DNA of 64,000 nucleotides. Origin: JASGTU01 sp963821815 (lineage in GTDB: Bacteria > Chloroflexota > Anaerolineae > Caldilineales > Caldilineaceae). Both the position numbers and the translations under genes were made by a program. Below, piece by piece: positions 18,328-26,609 of the stretch. The notes under the pieces are model-generated. The model was not told where the DNA came from. It saw only the letters and a program-made list of their open reading frames with translations, and did no database searches. How positions within the stretch are numbered: the stretch's first letter is position 1; each line of letters opens with the position of its first letter. Location of the stretch: positions 310,001-374,000 of the forward strand of contig CAWGFG010000002.1 in the NCBI GenBank assembly GCA_963821815.1, read 5' to 3'.

Positions 18328-18957
18328 CTACTGTCCAACTTCGTATATGGCAATCTCGGTTACCTCCACCACTCGACTCTGATATGGCCGTTCGGGGCAA
18401 TAGAGTACGTAGTAGGGACGGCGCACATCCGATGGCACTCCCATCGCCGCAATTGCGGACAGGTACGACTGGTCCGCGTCGCACGCCACGTATAGCGCGT
18501 ACATACCCTCCTGCACCGGCTCAAACAAAGACATAGACATTGATCCTTGTTGAAGCACCACCACTGATGTGAACAAGTGGAACGCACGAATACTCGGTGT
18601 CATCTGTTCCTGCAGCGAACAGATGAAATAGACGGCGTCCGGGTAATTCGCATGCCAGGCGTCAGTCGGAGACGGATAGGCTTACGATACGGGATGCGAG
18701 TGGTAGACGCCCATCATCTCATCGTCCTGCTCCTCAAATGCGAACTGCAGCAACAGTGTCTGCGGGTCTACCGTATACTCGTGCAGCTTGTCTGCAGCTA
18801 CATTTTCCGCCGTCACGATCTCAAGCGCGGCTAATCCTCGCCCGCGTACAATTCCGCACACCTCTTCCGGATATCCATCCAACGCGTGTTGCAACATAGT
18901 GTCAGCTAGATTTCGGCTAAGATTCACAGATTTAATGGTGGGCTTACTTTCGTTCAT
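18328..18957 (-). pseudogene. JAMM/M67 metallopeptidase with an in-frame TAA inside the active-site motif
   Basis: The frame opens at 18957 (MNESKPTIKSVNLSRNLADT) with the JAMM N-terminal Glu in PEEVCGIVRG and the metal-binding HSHPVS, then hits TAA (18682-18684). In the same frame, without a gap, it continues AYPSPTDAWHANYPD and AVYFICSLQEQ to a stop at 18328. Counting the stop as one residue, the sequence fits H-x-H-x7-S-x2-D exactly, so the catalytic Ser and Asp lie beyond the stop. The C-terminal 90 residues extend past a normal JAMM domain. As written, the product would be a 91-residue inactive fragment. Explanations: a consensus error, a recent nonsense mutation, or readthrough. Many neighbours end in TAA, so TAA is not reassigned. 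Next gene: a MoaD-like carrier 163 nt downstream. Confidence 0.8.
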
Positions 18958-19195
18958 GGTGTCAAGTGGATATCCCTCAGAAGGTCGCGAGCAAAGCTCG
19001 CCGAACCGGAGATTCCAACCTTGTATAAGTAAGTAGTGTAGACAAAGAGAGTTTGTTCTACAATCTCACGTAGGTAGATGAGGTCGATGTAAGCAACCTT
19101 GAGGGTAACCCTCGGCGCGATGACATATTCTGTACATGAACCGTAGTATGCACACATTATAACGTGGCACTCAGCAAATCGTTGTCGTATCGCTG

Positions 19196-20688
19196 CTAGT
19201 GGCGGAAAAGAACGAAGAACCTGACCTTATTCCATCGACGGAGTAGAGGCGGGTTCACCCGTCTAGGCGTATTAGCTCGAGCTGATTCGCGTTCTCCCCT
19301 AAGCGCATAGACCGTGGCATAGACAAGCGCAAACGTGACTGCACATAGAACCAGTGCGATCGGTTGCGCGTTGGCATTGCCGGCTAAGGTCAACGAGAGC
19401 CCTGTTGCAATGGAATATGCGCCGCTGTTCTGGGCAAACAGGATATCCAGCGCAAATAGCGGCGCAGCCATCAGTAGCGTCACCACTGTGGAAACTGGTA
19501 AAAATCGCGGCTGCCTACTAATAGACGCACGCAACAATGACAGGGACAACACGATCAGCCCCGCACTTATCCCTGTCACAATAATGAAGGCGATAATCTG
19601 GAGCGCGATGTCGTTATTCTCAAGCTCGGCTGACAGCCACCAGTACCAGATCGACGCAGCACCCATACCAGCTGCCATGGGAATGCCAGCCAGCCATCGT
19701 GGGGACTGTCTCGCCGCTTCGAACGCAATGCGCGCAATGCCTGCCGCAGTTGCTGTACTGAGCACCAACATCATCACAGACAGCAGCGCCCAGCGAAGGT
19801 AGCGTATCAGCCATGGTCCGTTCCAAATAGTCGCTGCAGGTGTGGATAGTGTAACTACCAGTGCAATGGCGATCGGCACCGCAACCACTGTTACGGCGAT
19901 AGCCGCAGCAACCCGCGGGAGCGGCGCCGCTTCTCGGGACGAAAGCGTGCTATTTTTCTCACTGCGCGAAACTATCAGCCAAAGTAGAAATCCGATCGCA
20001 GTCGCGCCAATCGCTGAGCCGCTACCTATCAACGCACCTATGGGTCGCACCGACATCTGATGCAGTGTGAACGCCCAGGTAGACAGCAGATGCGTCTCAC
20101 CGTAGGGCGCACCGCCGGTCACGAGCAATGGAGTGCCTACGTCTACCAGAATAAGCCAAGCTGCCAGGAGTGCAACTGACAGCTCGCATCGCCATCGCGG
20201 CAGCCATGTGCGCAACCATACTGTCATCAGCGCCAAAGGCCACACCCGCCAAAGCTGCACCAGCGCAATCTGCACACGCCAGTGAAGGGCCGATAGGTCA
20301 GGTCAATCGGTGCAAAGATGGGTTTCCACAGCAGCGCCGCCACGGGAATCGGCAAGAACAAAGGCGTCAACAGCAAGGCGATCAACCACCGGGGAACCTG
20401 CGTCAAAACTCGTCCATACAGCGCATAACTCAGCGCGAACAATACAACACCAACCATGCCCGCTACCGTCACGGTGTTCAGTATAGACTGTCGCAGCCGA
20501 TAGCTGCGCGCAACGAACAGCAAGCTCTCTGCCAATGAACCGCCTTGGCGTGGTGCAATCAACTCGACATAAGAATCAAGTTCGCGCAATGAACCGAATA
20601 GTACGGACAAGATAGCCGCAATTGCCGACAGCAGCGCGATAATTAGCATAGTCCAACCGATTGTGCGCACGCCGTTTGAGCCGTTCAT
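19196..20688 (-). pseudogene. Degenerate sugar-ABC-type permease, frameshifted and lacking the EAA loop
   Basis: Two overlapping minus-strand frames, 20227-20688 and 19196-20275, join into one protein of about 497 residues if one base is added near 20290 (reading YRALHWRVQIALVQLWRV). It has about ten to twelve hydrophobic segments. The first half looks like MalF-type permeases: IFAPIDLTYR, WRVWPLALMTVWLRTWLP, and LILVDVGTPLLVTGGAPYGE, the last matching the usual FD-x-TGGGP-xxxT region. But the roughly 25-residue EAA loop (which docks on the ATPase) that should lie between WLRTWLP and LLAAWLILVD is absent. The second half is another membrane domain with no recognisable EAA motif. No ATPase or binding-protein gene is adjacent. 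It may be a relic or a repurposed membrane protein; the frameshift may be a consensus error. Confidence 0.6.
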
Positions 20689-20807
20689 GCGTTCAGACTA
20701 CCCCATGCTTTCGGCAACAGCAATAGTATCCACCACTGGAAATTCTTTGCTGGCTGCCATGTTCTGTGCTACGATTTCCTCAGGTAATTGTAGCAAGGAG
20801 CCACTGT

Positions 20808-21011
20808 ATGGAATGCCCCAACTGCGGCACATGGAATCCCGACGATAAGGACGTATGTTGGCGCTGCCAAGCAGAACTGCCGCGACCGACGCCTGAGAAA
20901 AAGAAACGCAGAACCACCTTCCTCGGTCTGCCGATTTGGGCATGGGTAGCCATCTTTCTTCTGATGGTTGCAGGTCCACTACTCAGTCAGTGCTTTGCCC
21001 TTGGCACGTAA
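20808..21011 (+). CDS. Small zinc-ribbon membrane protein
   Basis: 67 residues from the ATG at 20808 with AAGGAG 8 nt upstream. The N-terminus is a zinc ribbon with two CxxC pairs (ECPNCGTWNPDDKDVCWRCQAEL), followed by a basic linker (PEKKKRR) and one transmembrane helix (LPIWAWVAIFLLMVAGPLL). The basic stretch before the helix predicts a cytoplasmic ribbon. Function unknown; small zinc-ribbon plus TM proteins are common in Chloroflexota. It is immediately upstream of mutY. Confidence 0.75.
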   Translation: MECPNCGTWNPDDKDVCWRCQAELPRPTPEKKKRRTTFLGLPIWAWVAIFLLMVAGPLLSQCFALGT

Positions 21012-21019
21012 TCTTCCAC

Positions 21020-22168
21020 TTGTCGTTTCCTGAGAATCGGTCCGTTGAAGAGAATAGTGTTCAGATTGCCGAGGCGCTCCTGTACTGGCAGCGCGCTCAT
21101 CTGCGCACGCTTCCATGGCGAAATGCGCCGGCAGGACAACGCAGTCCATACGCTGTCTGGGTCAGCGAAATTATGGCCCAACAGACTCGGCTCGCCACAG
21201 CGGAAACGTACTTCATGCGCTGGATGGCGCGCTTTCCCACGATTCATGCGCTGGCAGACGCTGAACTGCAGGAAGTACTGAAGCTGTGGGAGGGGCTGGG
21301 CTACTACGCTCGCGCACGCAATCTACACAAGGCTGCGCGAATGGTTGTGCAAGAACACGGCGGTGTTCTACCCTGCACGAGAACCGAACTGCTCAGCCTA
21401 CCCGGTATCGGCGACTATACAGCAGGAGCGATTCTTAGCCTTGCTTATGGCCAACCAGAACCGATCCTCGATGGTAATGTAAAGCGGGTGTTGAGCCGGC
21501 TGTACGACATCGAAACAAGTATCGACGATAGCAGCACAGTCAAACGGCTCTGGCGTCTATCCGAAGATCTCGTACGTGCGGCGGGGACAAACGCGGGCGC
21601 ATTCAATGAGGCGTTAATGGAACTTGGCGCACTAGTCTGCAACCCGCGAGCGCCACACTGCGACCTATGTCCGGTTCTTCAATACTGCTTCGCCTATGCC
21701 AGTGACACCGTAGACTCAAGGCCCGTGCGCCGTGAACGCATGAGGACGCCATACTACGACGTGACCGCCGCCGTCGTCTGGCAAGGGGAGCCGCACGACT
21801 CGCAGTTGCTCATCGCTCAGCGTCCGCTGGATGGTATGTTAGGTGGTCTATGGGAGTTTCCCGGCGGCAAAGTAGAACCGTCGGATGCCAGTTTCGCGGC
21901 CTGTTTGCAACGGGAAATTCAAGAGGAGCTGGCAATAGAGATTGACGTACTTGAACCAATCACGCAGGTGCAACATGCCTACACGCATTTCCGAATCACG
22001 CTGCACGCGTTCCACGCCCAACTGATCCACGGAACGCCCCAGGCCGTCGAATGCGCCGACTGGCGCTGGATCGATTGGTGCGACCTGAATGAGTATCCCT
22101 TCCCTGTCACGGATCAGAAGGTGATTCAGGCACTAGGCCGTGAGCGAAACGCCGCATCAACTAGTTAA
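21020..22168 (+). CDS. mutY: A/G-specific adenine glycosylase with NUDIX-like C-terminal domain
   Basis: Removes adenine mispaired with 8-oxoguanine. The frame is open upstream to 20936, but that stretch overlaps the zinc-ribbon gene and is not MutY-like, so I take the TTG at 21020 as the likely start (382 residues); this is uncertain. Seen: LPWRNAPAGQRSPYAVWVSEIMAQQT (catalytic Glu in SEIM), the HhH motif LLSLPGIGDYTAGAILSLAYG with catalytic Asp in ILDGNVKRVLSRL, and the 4Fe-4S cysteines C-x6-C-x2-C-x5-C in CNPRAPHCDLCPVLQYC. The C-terminal domain recognises 8-oxoG and resembles MutT (GGLWEFPGGKVEPSD, REIQEEL). Confidence 0.93.
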   Translation: MSFPENRSVEENSVQIAEALLYWQRAHLRTLPWRNAPAGQRSPYAVWVSEIMAQQTRLATAETYFMRWMARFPTIHALADAELQEVLKLWEGLGYYARARNLHKAARMVVQEHGGVLPCTRTELLSLPGIGDYTAGAILSLAYGQPEPILDGNVKRVLSRLYDIETSIDDSSTVKRLWRLSEDLVRAAGTNAGAFNEALMELGALVCNPRAPHCDLCPVLQYCFAYASDTVDSRPVRRERMRTPYYDVTAAVVWQGEPHDSQLLIAQRPLDGMLGGLWEFPGGKVEPSDASFAACLQREIQEELAIEIDVLEPITQVQHAYTHFRITLHAFHAQLIHGTPQAVECADWRWIDWCDLNEYPFPVTDQKVIQALGRERNAASTS

Positions 22169-22170
22169 CG

Positions 22171-23670
22171 CTACGCAGCCGGTCGGTATTCCTGTCCGTG
22201 CTGGACGCCGTCATCGCTTTCGTCGATCTGGTCAGCAGTCAGCAGAATCGGCTCTGCATCCTTGGTGAAGACCTCTTTGGTCAATACGCAGCGGACCACA
22301 TCCGTGCGGCTTGGAATTTCGTACATCACATCCAGCAACGCCTCTTCCACGATGCTGCGCAGTCCGCGTGCGCCCGTCTTGCGCAGGAATGCTTCAGTAG
22401 CCACCGTTTCCAGTGCATCGGTTTCAAAGACCAGTTCGACGCCGTCCATGGCGAACAAGCGCTGGAACTGGCGCACGACACTGTTGCGCGGCTCTGTCAG
22501 AATATCAACCAGCGTCTTGCGGTCCAGGCTCTCCAGCGCGGCGATGACCGGTAGACGGCCTACAAATTCCGGGATCAATCCGTATGTGAGCAGGTCGTCC
22601 GGCATGATGTGGCGCAGGAAGTGGTCCTCTTCGTGATGATCCTTTTCTAGCTTACGGATATGCAGTTCCCGCTGCCGTTCTGATGGATCTTCCGGTAGCG
22701 GCGTATCGTAGTCTGCCATTTCTGCGGGGAACTGGGCTCGATAGACCAGGTCCGCGTCAGACGGCATGAAGCCGATGCTGCCCCGCTGCTGTATACGGTG
22801 GCGCACAATTTCAGCCAAGTGGGCAAACGCTCCGCCGCAAATAAATAGGATGTTGCTCGTGTCGAGCTGAATGAATTCCTGTTGCGGATGCTTGCGACCT
22901 GGACCAGGTGGCACGTTCGCCACCGTTCCCTCTATGATCTTGAGCAACGCCTGCTGTACGCCTTCACCGCTCACGTCGCGTGTGATGCTGGGGTTATCGC
23001 CGCCTTTGCGCGTTACCTTGTCGATCTCATCGATATAGACGATGCCGTGAGCGGCGCGGTCTGCATCCCAGTTCGCATTCTGCAGGAGCCCGACCAGGAT
23101 CGTCTCCACGTCCTCGCCAACATAGCCCGCCTCGGTCAACGCGGTTGCGTCTGCCAACGTGTAGGGTACGTCAAGCATCTTGGCAAGCGTCTGCGCCAAC
23201 AATGTCTTGCCGCTGCCCGTAGGGCCGACAAGCAGCACATTACTCTTGGTCAGCTCCACTTCGTCGTCAACCTGTGGCTCACTACTTTTGTCGCCATCTT
23301 TCTTGCCCGCGCCACCGTCATTTGCACGTTTAGAAACGCGACCGAGAATGCGCTTGTAGTGGTTGTACACAGCCACCGAGAGCACCTTCTTCGCCCGTTC
23401 CTGCCCGATGACATACTGGTCCAGGTATTCCACGATTTCTCTGGGGCGCGGCATCGATTTTGTTGTTGGCGCTTCGTGTGTGTCTGCGGACTCAATCGGC
23501 GCAGCAACACCTTCCTTCGCCAACAACTCTGCACCTAACATGACGCACTCGTCACAAATGTATACGCCATTGCCGCCGTCGATAAGGTGCCGCACTTCAC
23601 TGCGGCTCTTGTCACAGAACGAACAGCGCGGTTCTTCAGATTGACCGTTATTTTTATTATCTTCGTTCAT
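22171..23670 (-). CDS. clpX: ClpXP protease ATPase subunit ClpX
   Basis: AAA+ unfoldase that feeds substrates to ClpP. 499 residues against about 420 in E. coli. The N-terminal C4 zinc finger has C16, C19, C39 and C42 (CSFC ... CDEC). Walker A is GPTGSGKTLLAQ, Walker B IVYIDEIDK, and DNPSITRDVSGEGVQQALLKIIEG is the ClpX signature. The ClpP-docking loop appears as a GF-type segment (GSIGFMPS). Extra length comes from a charged insert between Walker A and the finger (KKDGDKSSEP) and from a segment RQRELHIRKLEKDHHEEDHF in the small-domain boundary. It is downstream of clpP with a terminator between them, so clpX probably has its own promoter. Convergent with mutY (stop codons 2 nt apart). Confidence 0.96.
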   Translation of the reverse strand: MNEDNKNNGQSEEPRCSFCDKSRSEVRHLIDGGNGVYICDECVMLGAELLAKEGVAAPIESADTHEAPTTKSMPRPREIVEYLDQYVIGQERAKKVLSVAVYNHYKRILGRVSKRANDGGAGKKDGDKSSEPQVDDEVELTKSNVLLVGPTGSGKTLLAQTLAKMLDVPYTLADATALTEAGYVGEDVETILVGLLQNANWDADRAAHGIVYIDEIDKVTRKGGDNPSITRDVSGEGVQQALLKIIEGTVANVPPGPGRKHPQQEFIQLDTSNILFICGGAFAHLAEIVRHRIQQRGSIGFMPSDADLVYRAQFPAEMADYDTPLPEDPSERQRELHIRKLEKDHHEEDHFLRHIMPDDLLTYGLIPEFVGRLPVIAALESLDRKTLVDILTEPRNSVVRQFQRLFAMDGVELVFETDALETVATEAFLRKTGARGLRSIVEEALLDVMYEIPSRTDVVRCVLTKEVFTKDAEPILLTADQIDESDDGVQHGQEYRPAA

Positions 23671-23828
23671 GGAATCTATCCGGGTATGTTTGAAATGCCG
23701 TACAGCGGAGGTTCTCAGCTACCATCAGGTGTATGGCGGTCAACTGTGCTAGCAATGACGGCTATAGTCCGGGCAACGAAACAGCCGCTCGACGCCGCAT
23801 GCTGACATCAGCAGATATCCAACGAAAA

Positions 23829-23857
23829 ATGGAGCCGACCCAGCCAGCCGGCTCCAT
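23829..23857 (-). terminator. Intrinsic terminator after clpP
   Basis: A 9-bp stem (23829-23837 with 23849-23857), followed on the minus strand by TTTTTCG. It lies 8 nt past the clpP stop and separates clpP from clpX. Confidence 0.8.
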
Positions 23858-23865
23858 CAAGAGAT

Positions 23866-24546
23866 CTACCCTGCGCCGTTGGTATTCTCAGCCTCTTCGG
23901 ATTCCGGCATGTCCGGCACGACAATGGTACCGTCCACCACACGGACTATGTCATCCTCCGCGCCCAGAATTTCGTCCACCAGACCATACTCGCGAGCCTC
24001 AAGTGCGTTCATGTAGCGGTCTCGCTCGAAGTCGTGTTCGATCTCCTTCCACGAATGACCGGTATGCTTGCCGACCAGGTGGAAGAGCTGTGTCTGGACA
24101 CGCTCTTGCTCGCGGAATGCGATACGCACGTCCTCGGTGTAACCCTGTGCGCCACTCGCGGCTGGATGCAGGTGAATCGTTGCATGCGGCAAGGTGAATC
24201 GTCGACCTTTCGCGCCGGCAGCCAACAGCACGGTACCCATACTGGCGGTTACACCAACTGCATAGGTATTGACCGGCGCCGGTACCATCTGCATGGTATC
24301 GTAGATCGCCAAACCGGCGTAGATGCTGCCGCCCGGGCTGTTGATGTACATGTTTATGGGCTGATTTGGGTCGTCGCTGTTGAGATAGAGCAACTGCGCA
24401 ACAATCAAGTTAGCAATCTGATCTGTAATGGGCGTGCCCAGGAAGATGATGCGTTCTTTCAGCAACAGGCTGTAGATGTCGTACGCACGTTCACCACGGC
24501 CCGTATTGTCGATGACCATGGGAACCAAATTTTTCGGAGTATTCAT
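23866..24546 (-). CDS. clpP: ClpP protease subunit
   Basis: Serine peptidase that forms the ClpP tetradecamer. 226 residues, the C-terminal 25 being an acidic tail (DMPESEEAENTNGAG) beyond the normal end. Start at 24546 with GGAGATTAGCGG upstream. The catalytic triad is Ser102 (TASMGTVLL), His127 (ATIHLHPAAS) and Asp176 (FERDRYMNA), all present. The INSPGGSIYAGLAIYDTM oligomer handle region is typical. Gene order tig-clpP-clpX is conserved across bacteria. Confidence 0.97.
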   Translation of the reverse strand: MNTPKNLVPMVIDNTGRGERAYDIYSLLLKERIIFLGTPITDQIANLIVAQLLYLNSDDPNQPINMYINSPGGSIYAGLAIYDTMQMVPAPVNTYAVGVTASMGTVLLAAGAKGRRFTLPHATIHLHPAASGAQGYTEDVRIAFREQERVQTQLFHLVGKHTGHSWKEIEHDFERDRYMNALEAREYGLVDEILGAEDDIVRVVDGTIVVPDMPESEEAENTNGAG

Positions 24547-24752
24547 CCGCTAATCTCCAATCAGGATATGTCTTTTATTCAATAGTTTGTCTTGGTAGAT
24601 GGTTTTGGCTTTCGTTTCCGTCTACTAGGACATTCTACGTTAGCCGACAGGTCAAGAAGGTAAGCCTCCTTCTCAACTCTGTTTGCGTTGCGTTAGAATC
24701 CATCCGTAACGCACCTGGCAACAGGCGTGCTTCCTGCTGCGTCTGACCTATC

Positions 24753-26336
24753 CTAGCTTTCTTTTTGCTCTTCGTCTATCTCTTCAGTCTCTAGCTCTTC
24801 GGCATCAACAGATTCAGCATCTACTGTTTCAGTCTCTTCCGCCGCATCCTCATCCGCTGCTACGTCTTCGGCGGCTGCCTCTATCTCAGTTGCGTCAACT
24901 TCAGTGGTTGCGTCGTCGTCGGCTTCACTGTCCGTGGCGACTTCATCTGCCGCCTCTTCAGTTGCTTCTTCCAGCACGACAGGGTCCGGCACTTCCTCGC
25001 CTCGGGCGATCGCCGCCAGGCGTTCTAGTGCTTTTTCTTGGATGATCTGGCTCTCCAGGATAGGGCGGCTGGGACCGCTGCGCAGGTTCTCGGCGATCAT
25101 CTCGGCCATACGCTTCTGCTCTTCGTCGGCCTCGTCATCTTCACCCATGCTGCCATACATGGCCTCGATACGCTCCTCCACCTCCTCATCGGTGGCGGTG
25201 ATGCCCTCTTTCTGATAGAGCTCAGATATGGCTAAGTTGCGCACAGCTGCGATTTCGGCCTGCTCGCGCAGCGTGTCACGATAATCTTCCATCGTCATGC
25301 CGGTCTGCGTCAGATAAGACTCGACGCCCTCAAGACCGTACATCTGCAACTGGCGATTGAATTCGTTCACCATGGAGTCGATCTGGTCTTCCACCACCAC
25401 GGGCGGATATTCCATGTCACTCTGCTCCACCAGCGCGTCCAGCACAGACTCCATGTAGGCGTTCTTGGCTTCCTGTTCCTTCTCTTTTTCAATATCCTCG
25501 CGAATACTGGCAGTCAAGTCCTCGACGGTTTCGTACTCCTCGTCGACCTTCTTTGCGAACTCGTCGTTCAGTTCCGGTTCCAGGTTAGCCTGTATTTTGT
25601 GTACGACTACTTTGAAATCCGCTGTCTTACCGGCATAAATGCTCTGGCTATCATCCGGCCAGTGCAAAGAGAATTCTTTTTTCTCGCCCGGGGACATGTT
25701 GATTAGGTACTCGTCTAGTCCCTCCGGCTCCATGGGATTCTCTTCGTCCAACGTCACGTCCCAATCGGTCTCGTCCAGGACAACGGTCTCTTCCTCGCTG
25801 TCGTCGCCCTCATCCGACTGCAGGACGCTTCTCACATCAATGGTCAACATATCGCCAAATTGGCTAGGACGGTCCACCTCGGTCCAGCCTGCCATTTGCT
25901 CTCGTATCGCATCTATGCGTTCGGTTACTTCTTCGTCCGTGACCTCGACGGGCTCTTCTTCCACCCGCAGCGCACGATAGTCGCCCAGGTCCACGATGGG
26001 CTCCAGCGGGACCTCGAACTTGTAGACCAGGGGCTCCAGAGAGTCGATATCCAGCGACGCCATCGCGTACGGTACTACTTCCGCCTGCTCAATCGCTTGC
26101 GGGTAGAGCTCGTTGCCCAGCTCATCCAAGAATTCCTGATACAGGCTGGGTTTGCCGACGTACTGTACGACGACATCGTACGGAGCTTTTCCTCGCCGAA
26201 AACCAGGAATACGATACTGTCCACTCACCTTCCGGGCGGCTTTGCGCAATTCCGTTTCGACTCGGTCCTGATCTACTTCTAAGATGAGTGAAATGCGACG
26301 GTTGTCAAGTTCTTCCGTTCGGATGTTTAGTGACAT
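24753..26336 (-). CDS. tig: Trigger factor with long acidic C-terminal tail
   Basis: Ribosome-associated chaperone and peptidyl-prolyl isomerase. 527 residues against about 430 for the family. Start at 26336 preceded by GAGGAAAAA. The ribosome-binding loop is GFRRGKAP (near residue 45). The FKBP-type domain spans about residues 155-245 (QFGDMLTIDVRSV, MSPGEKKEFSLHWPDD). The C-terminal chaperone arms follow (ELNDEFAKKVDEEYETVEDL, PPVVVEDQIDSMVNEFNRQL). After about residue 440 the protein becomes an 85-residue tail almost wholly of Glu, Asp, Ala, Thr and Val. The FKBP region has an acidic insert (SDEGDDSEEET). First gene of the tig-clpP block. Confidence 0.95.
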   Translation of the reverse strand: MSLNIRTEELDNRRISLILEVDQDRVETELRKAARKVSGQYRIPGFRRGKAPYDVVVQYVGKPSLYQEFLDELGNELYPQAIEQAEVVPYAMASLDIDSLEPLVYKFEVPLEPIVDLGDYRALRVEEEPVEVTDEEVTERIDAIREQMAGWTEVDRPSQFGDMLTIDVRSVLQSDEGDDSEEETVVLDETDWDVTLDEENPMEPEGLDEYLINMSPGEKKEFSLHWPDDSQSIYAGKTADFKVVVHKIQANLEPELNDEFAKKVDEEYETVEDLTASIREDIEKEKEQEAKNAYMESVLDALVEQSDMEYPPVVVEDQIDSMVNEFNRQLQMYGLEGVESYLTQTGMTMEDYRDTLREQAEIAAVRNLAISELYQKEGITATDEEVEERIEAMYGSMGEDDEADEEQKRMAEMIAENLRSGPSRPILESQIIQEKALERLAAIARGEEVPDPVVLEEATEEAADEVATDSEADDDATTEVDATEIEAAAEDVAADEDAAEETETVDAESVDAEELETEEIDEEQKES

Positions 26337-26609
26337 TTTTTCCTCAAGTTTTCTGGCGACTGCGAGCCTCTAAATGGCGTCTCGCCCAATCGATTTCAGG
26401 CCCTGGAACAAAAGCTGACTCGCATCAGCAAATCAGCCTGGATTCGTATTCCTACAGGTCTTATATAAGGTTCGTATACAACTTTACTAGTATATCACAG
26501 GAGAGACCACGGTTCAAAGAAAATTATCTAAACTGAGCAGACAAGCTATGGTCGTAGGGTTCCGTTTTATCATGTGATCCAATCGATACACCGTATCCTA
26601 TGCACCGTG

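Noticed and set aside
18328..18957. Reassignment of TAA as a sense codon in this organism
   Set aside because: Several intact genes here (for example the zinc-ribbon and 9264-10844 genes) end normally at TAA.
20936..21019. N-terminal extension of MutY
   Set aside because: Overlaps the zinc-ribbon gene and lacks MutY-like sequence; a TTG at 21020 is the better start.
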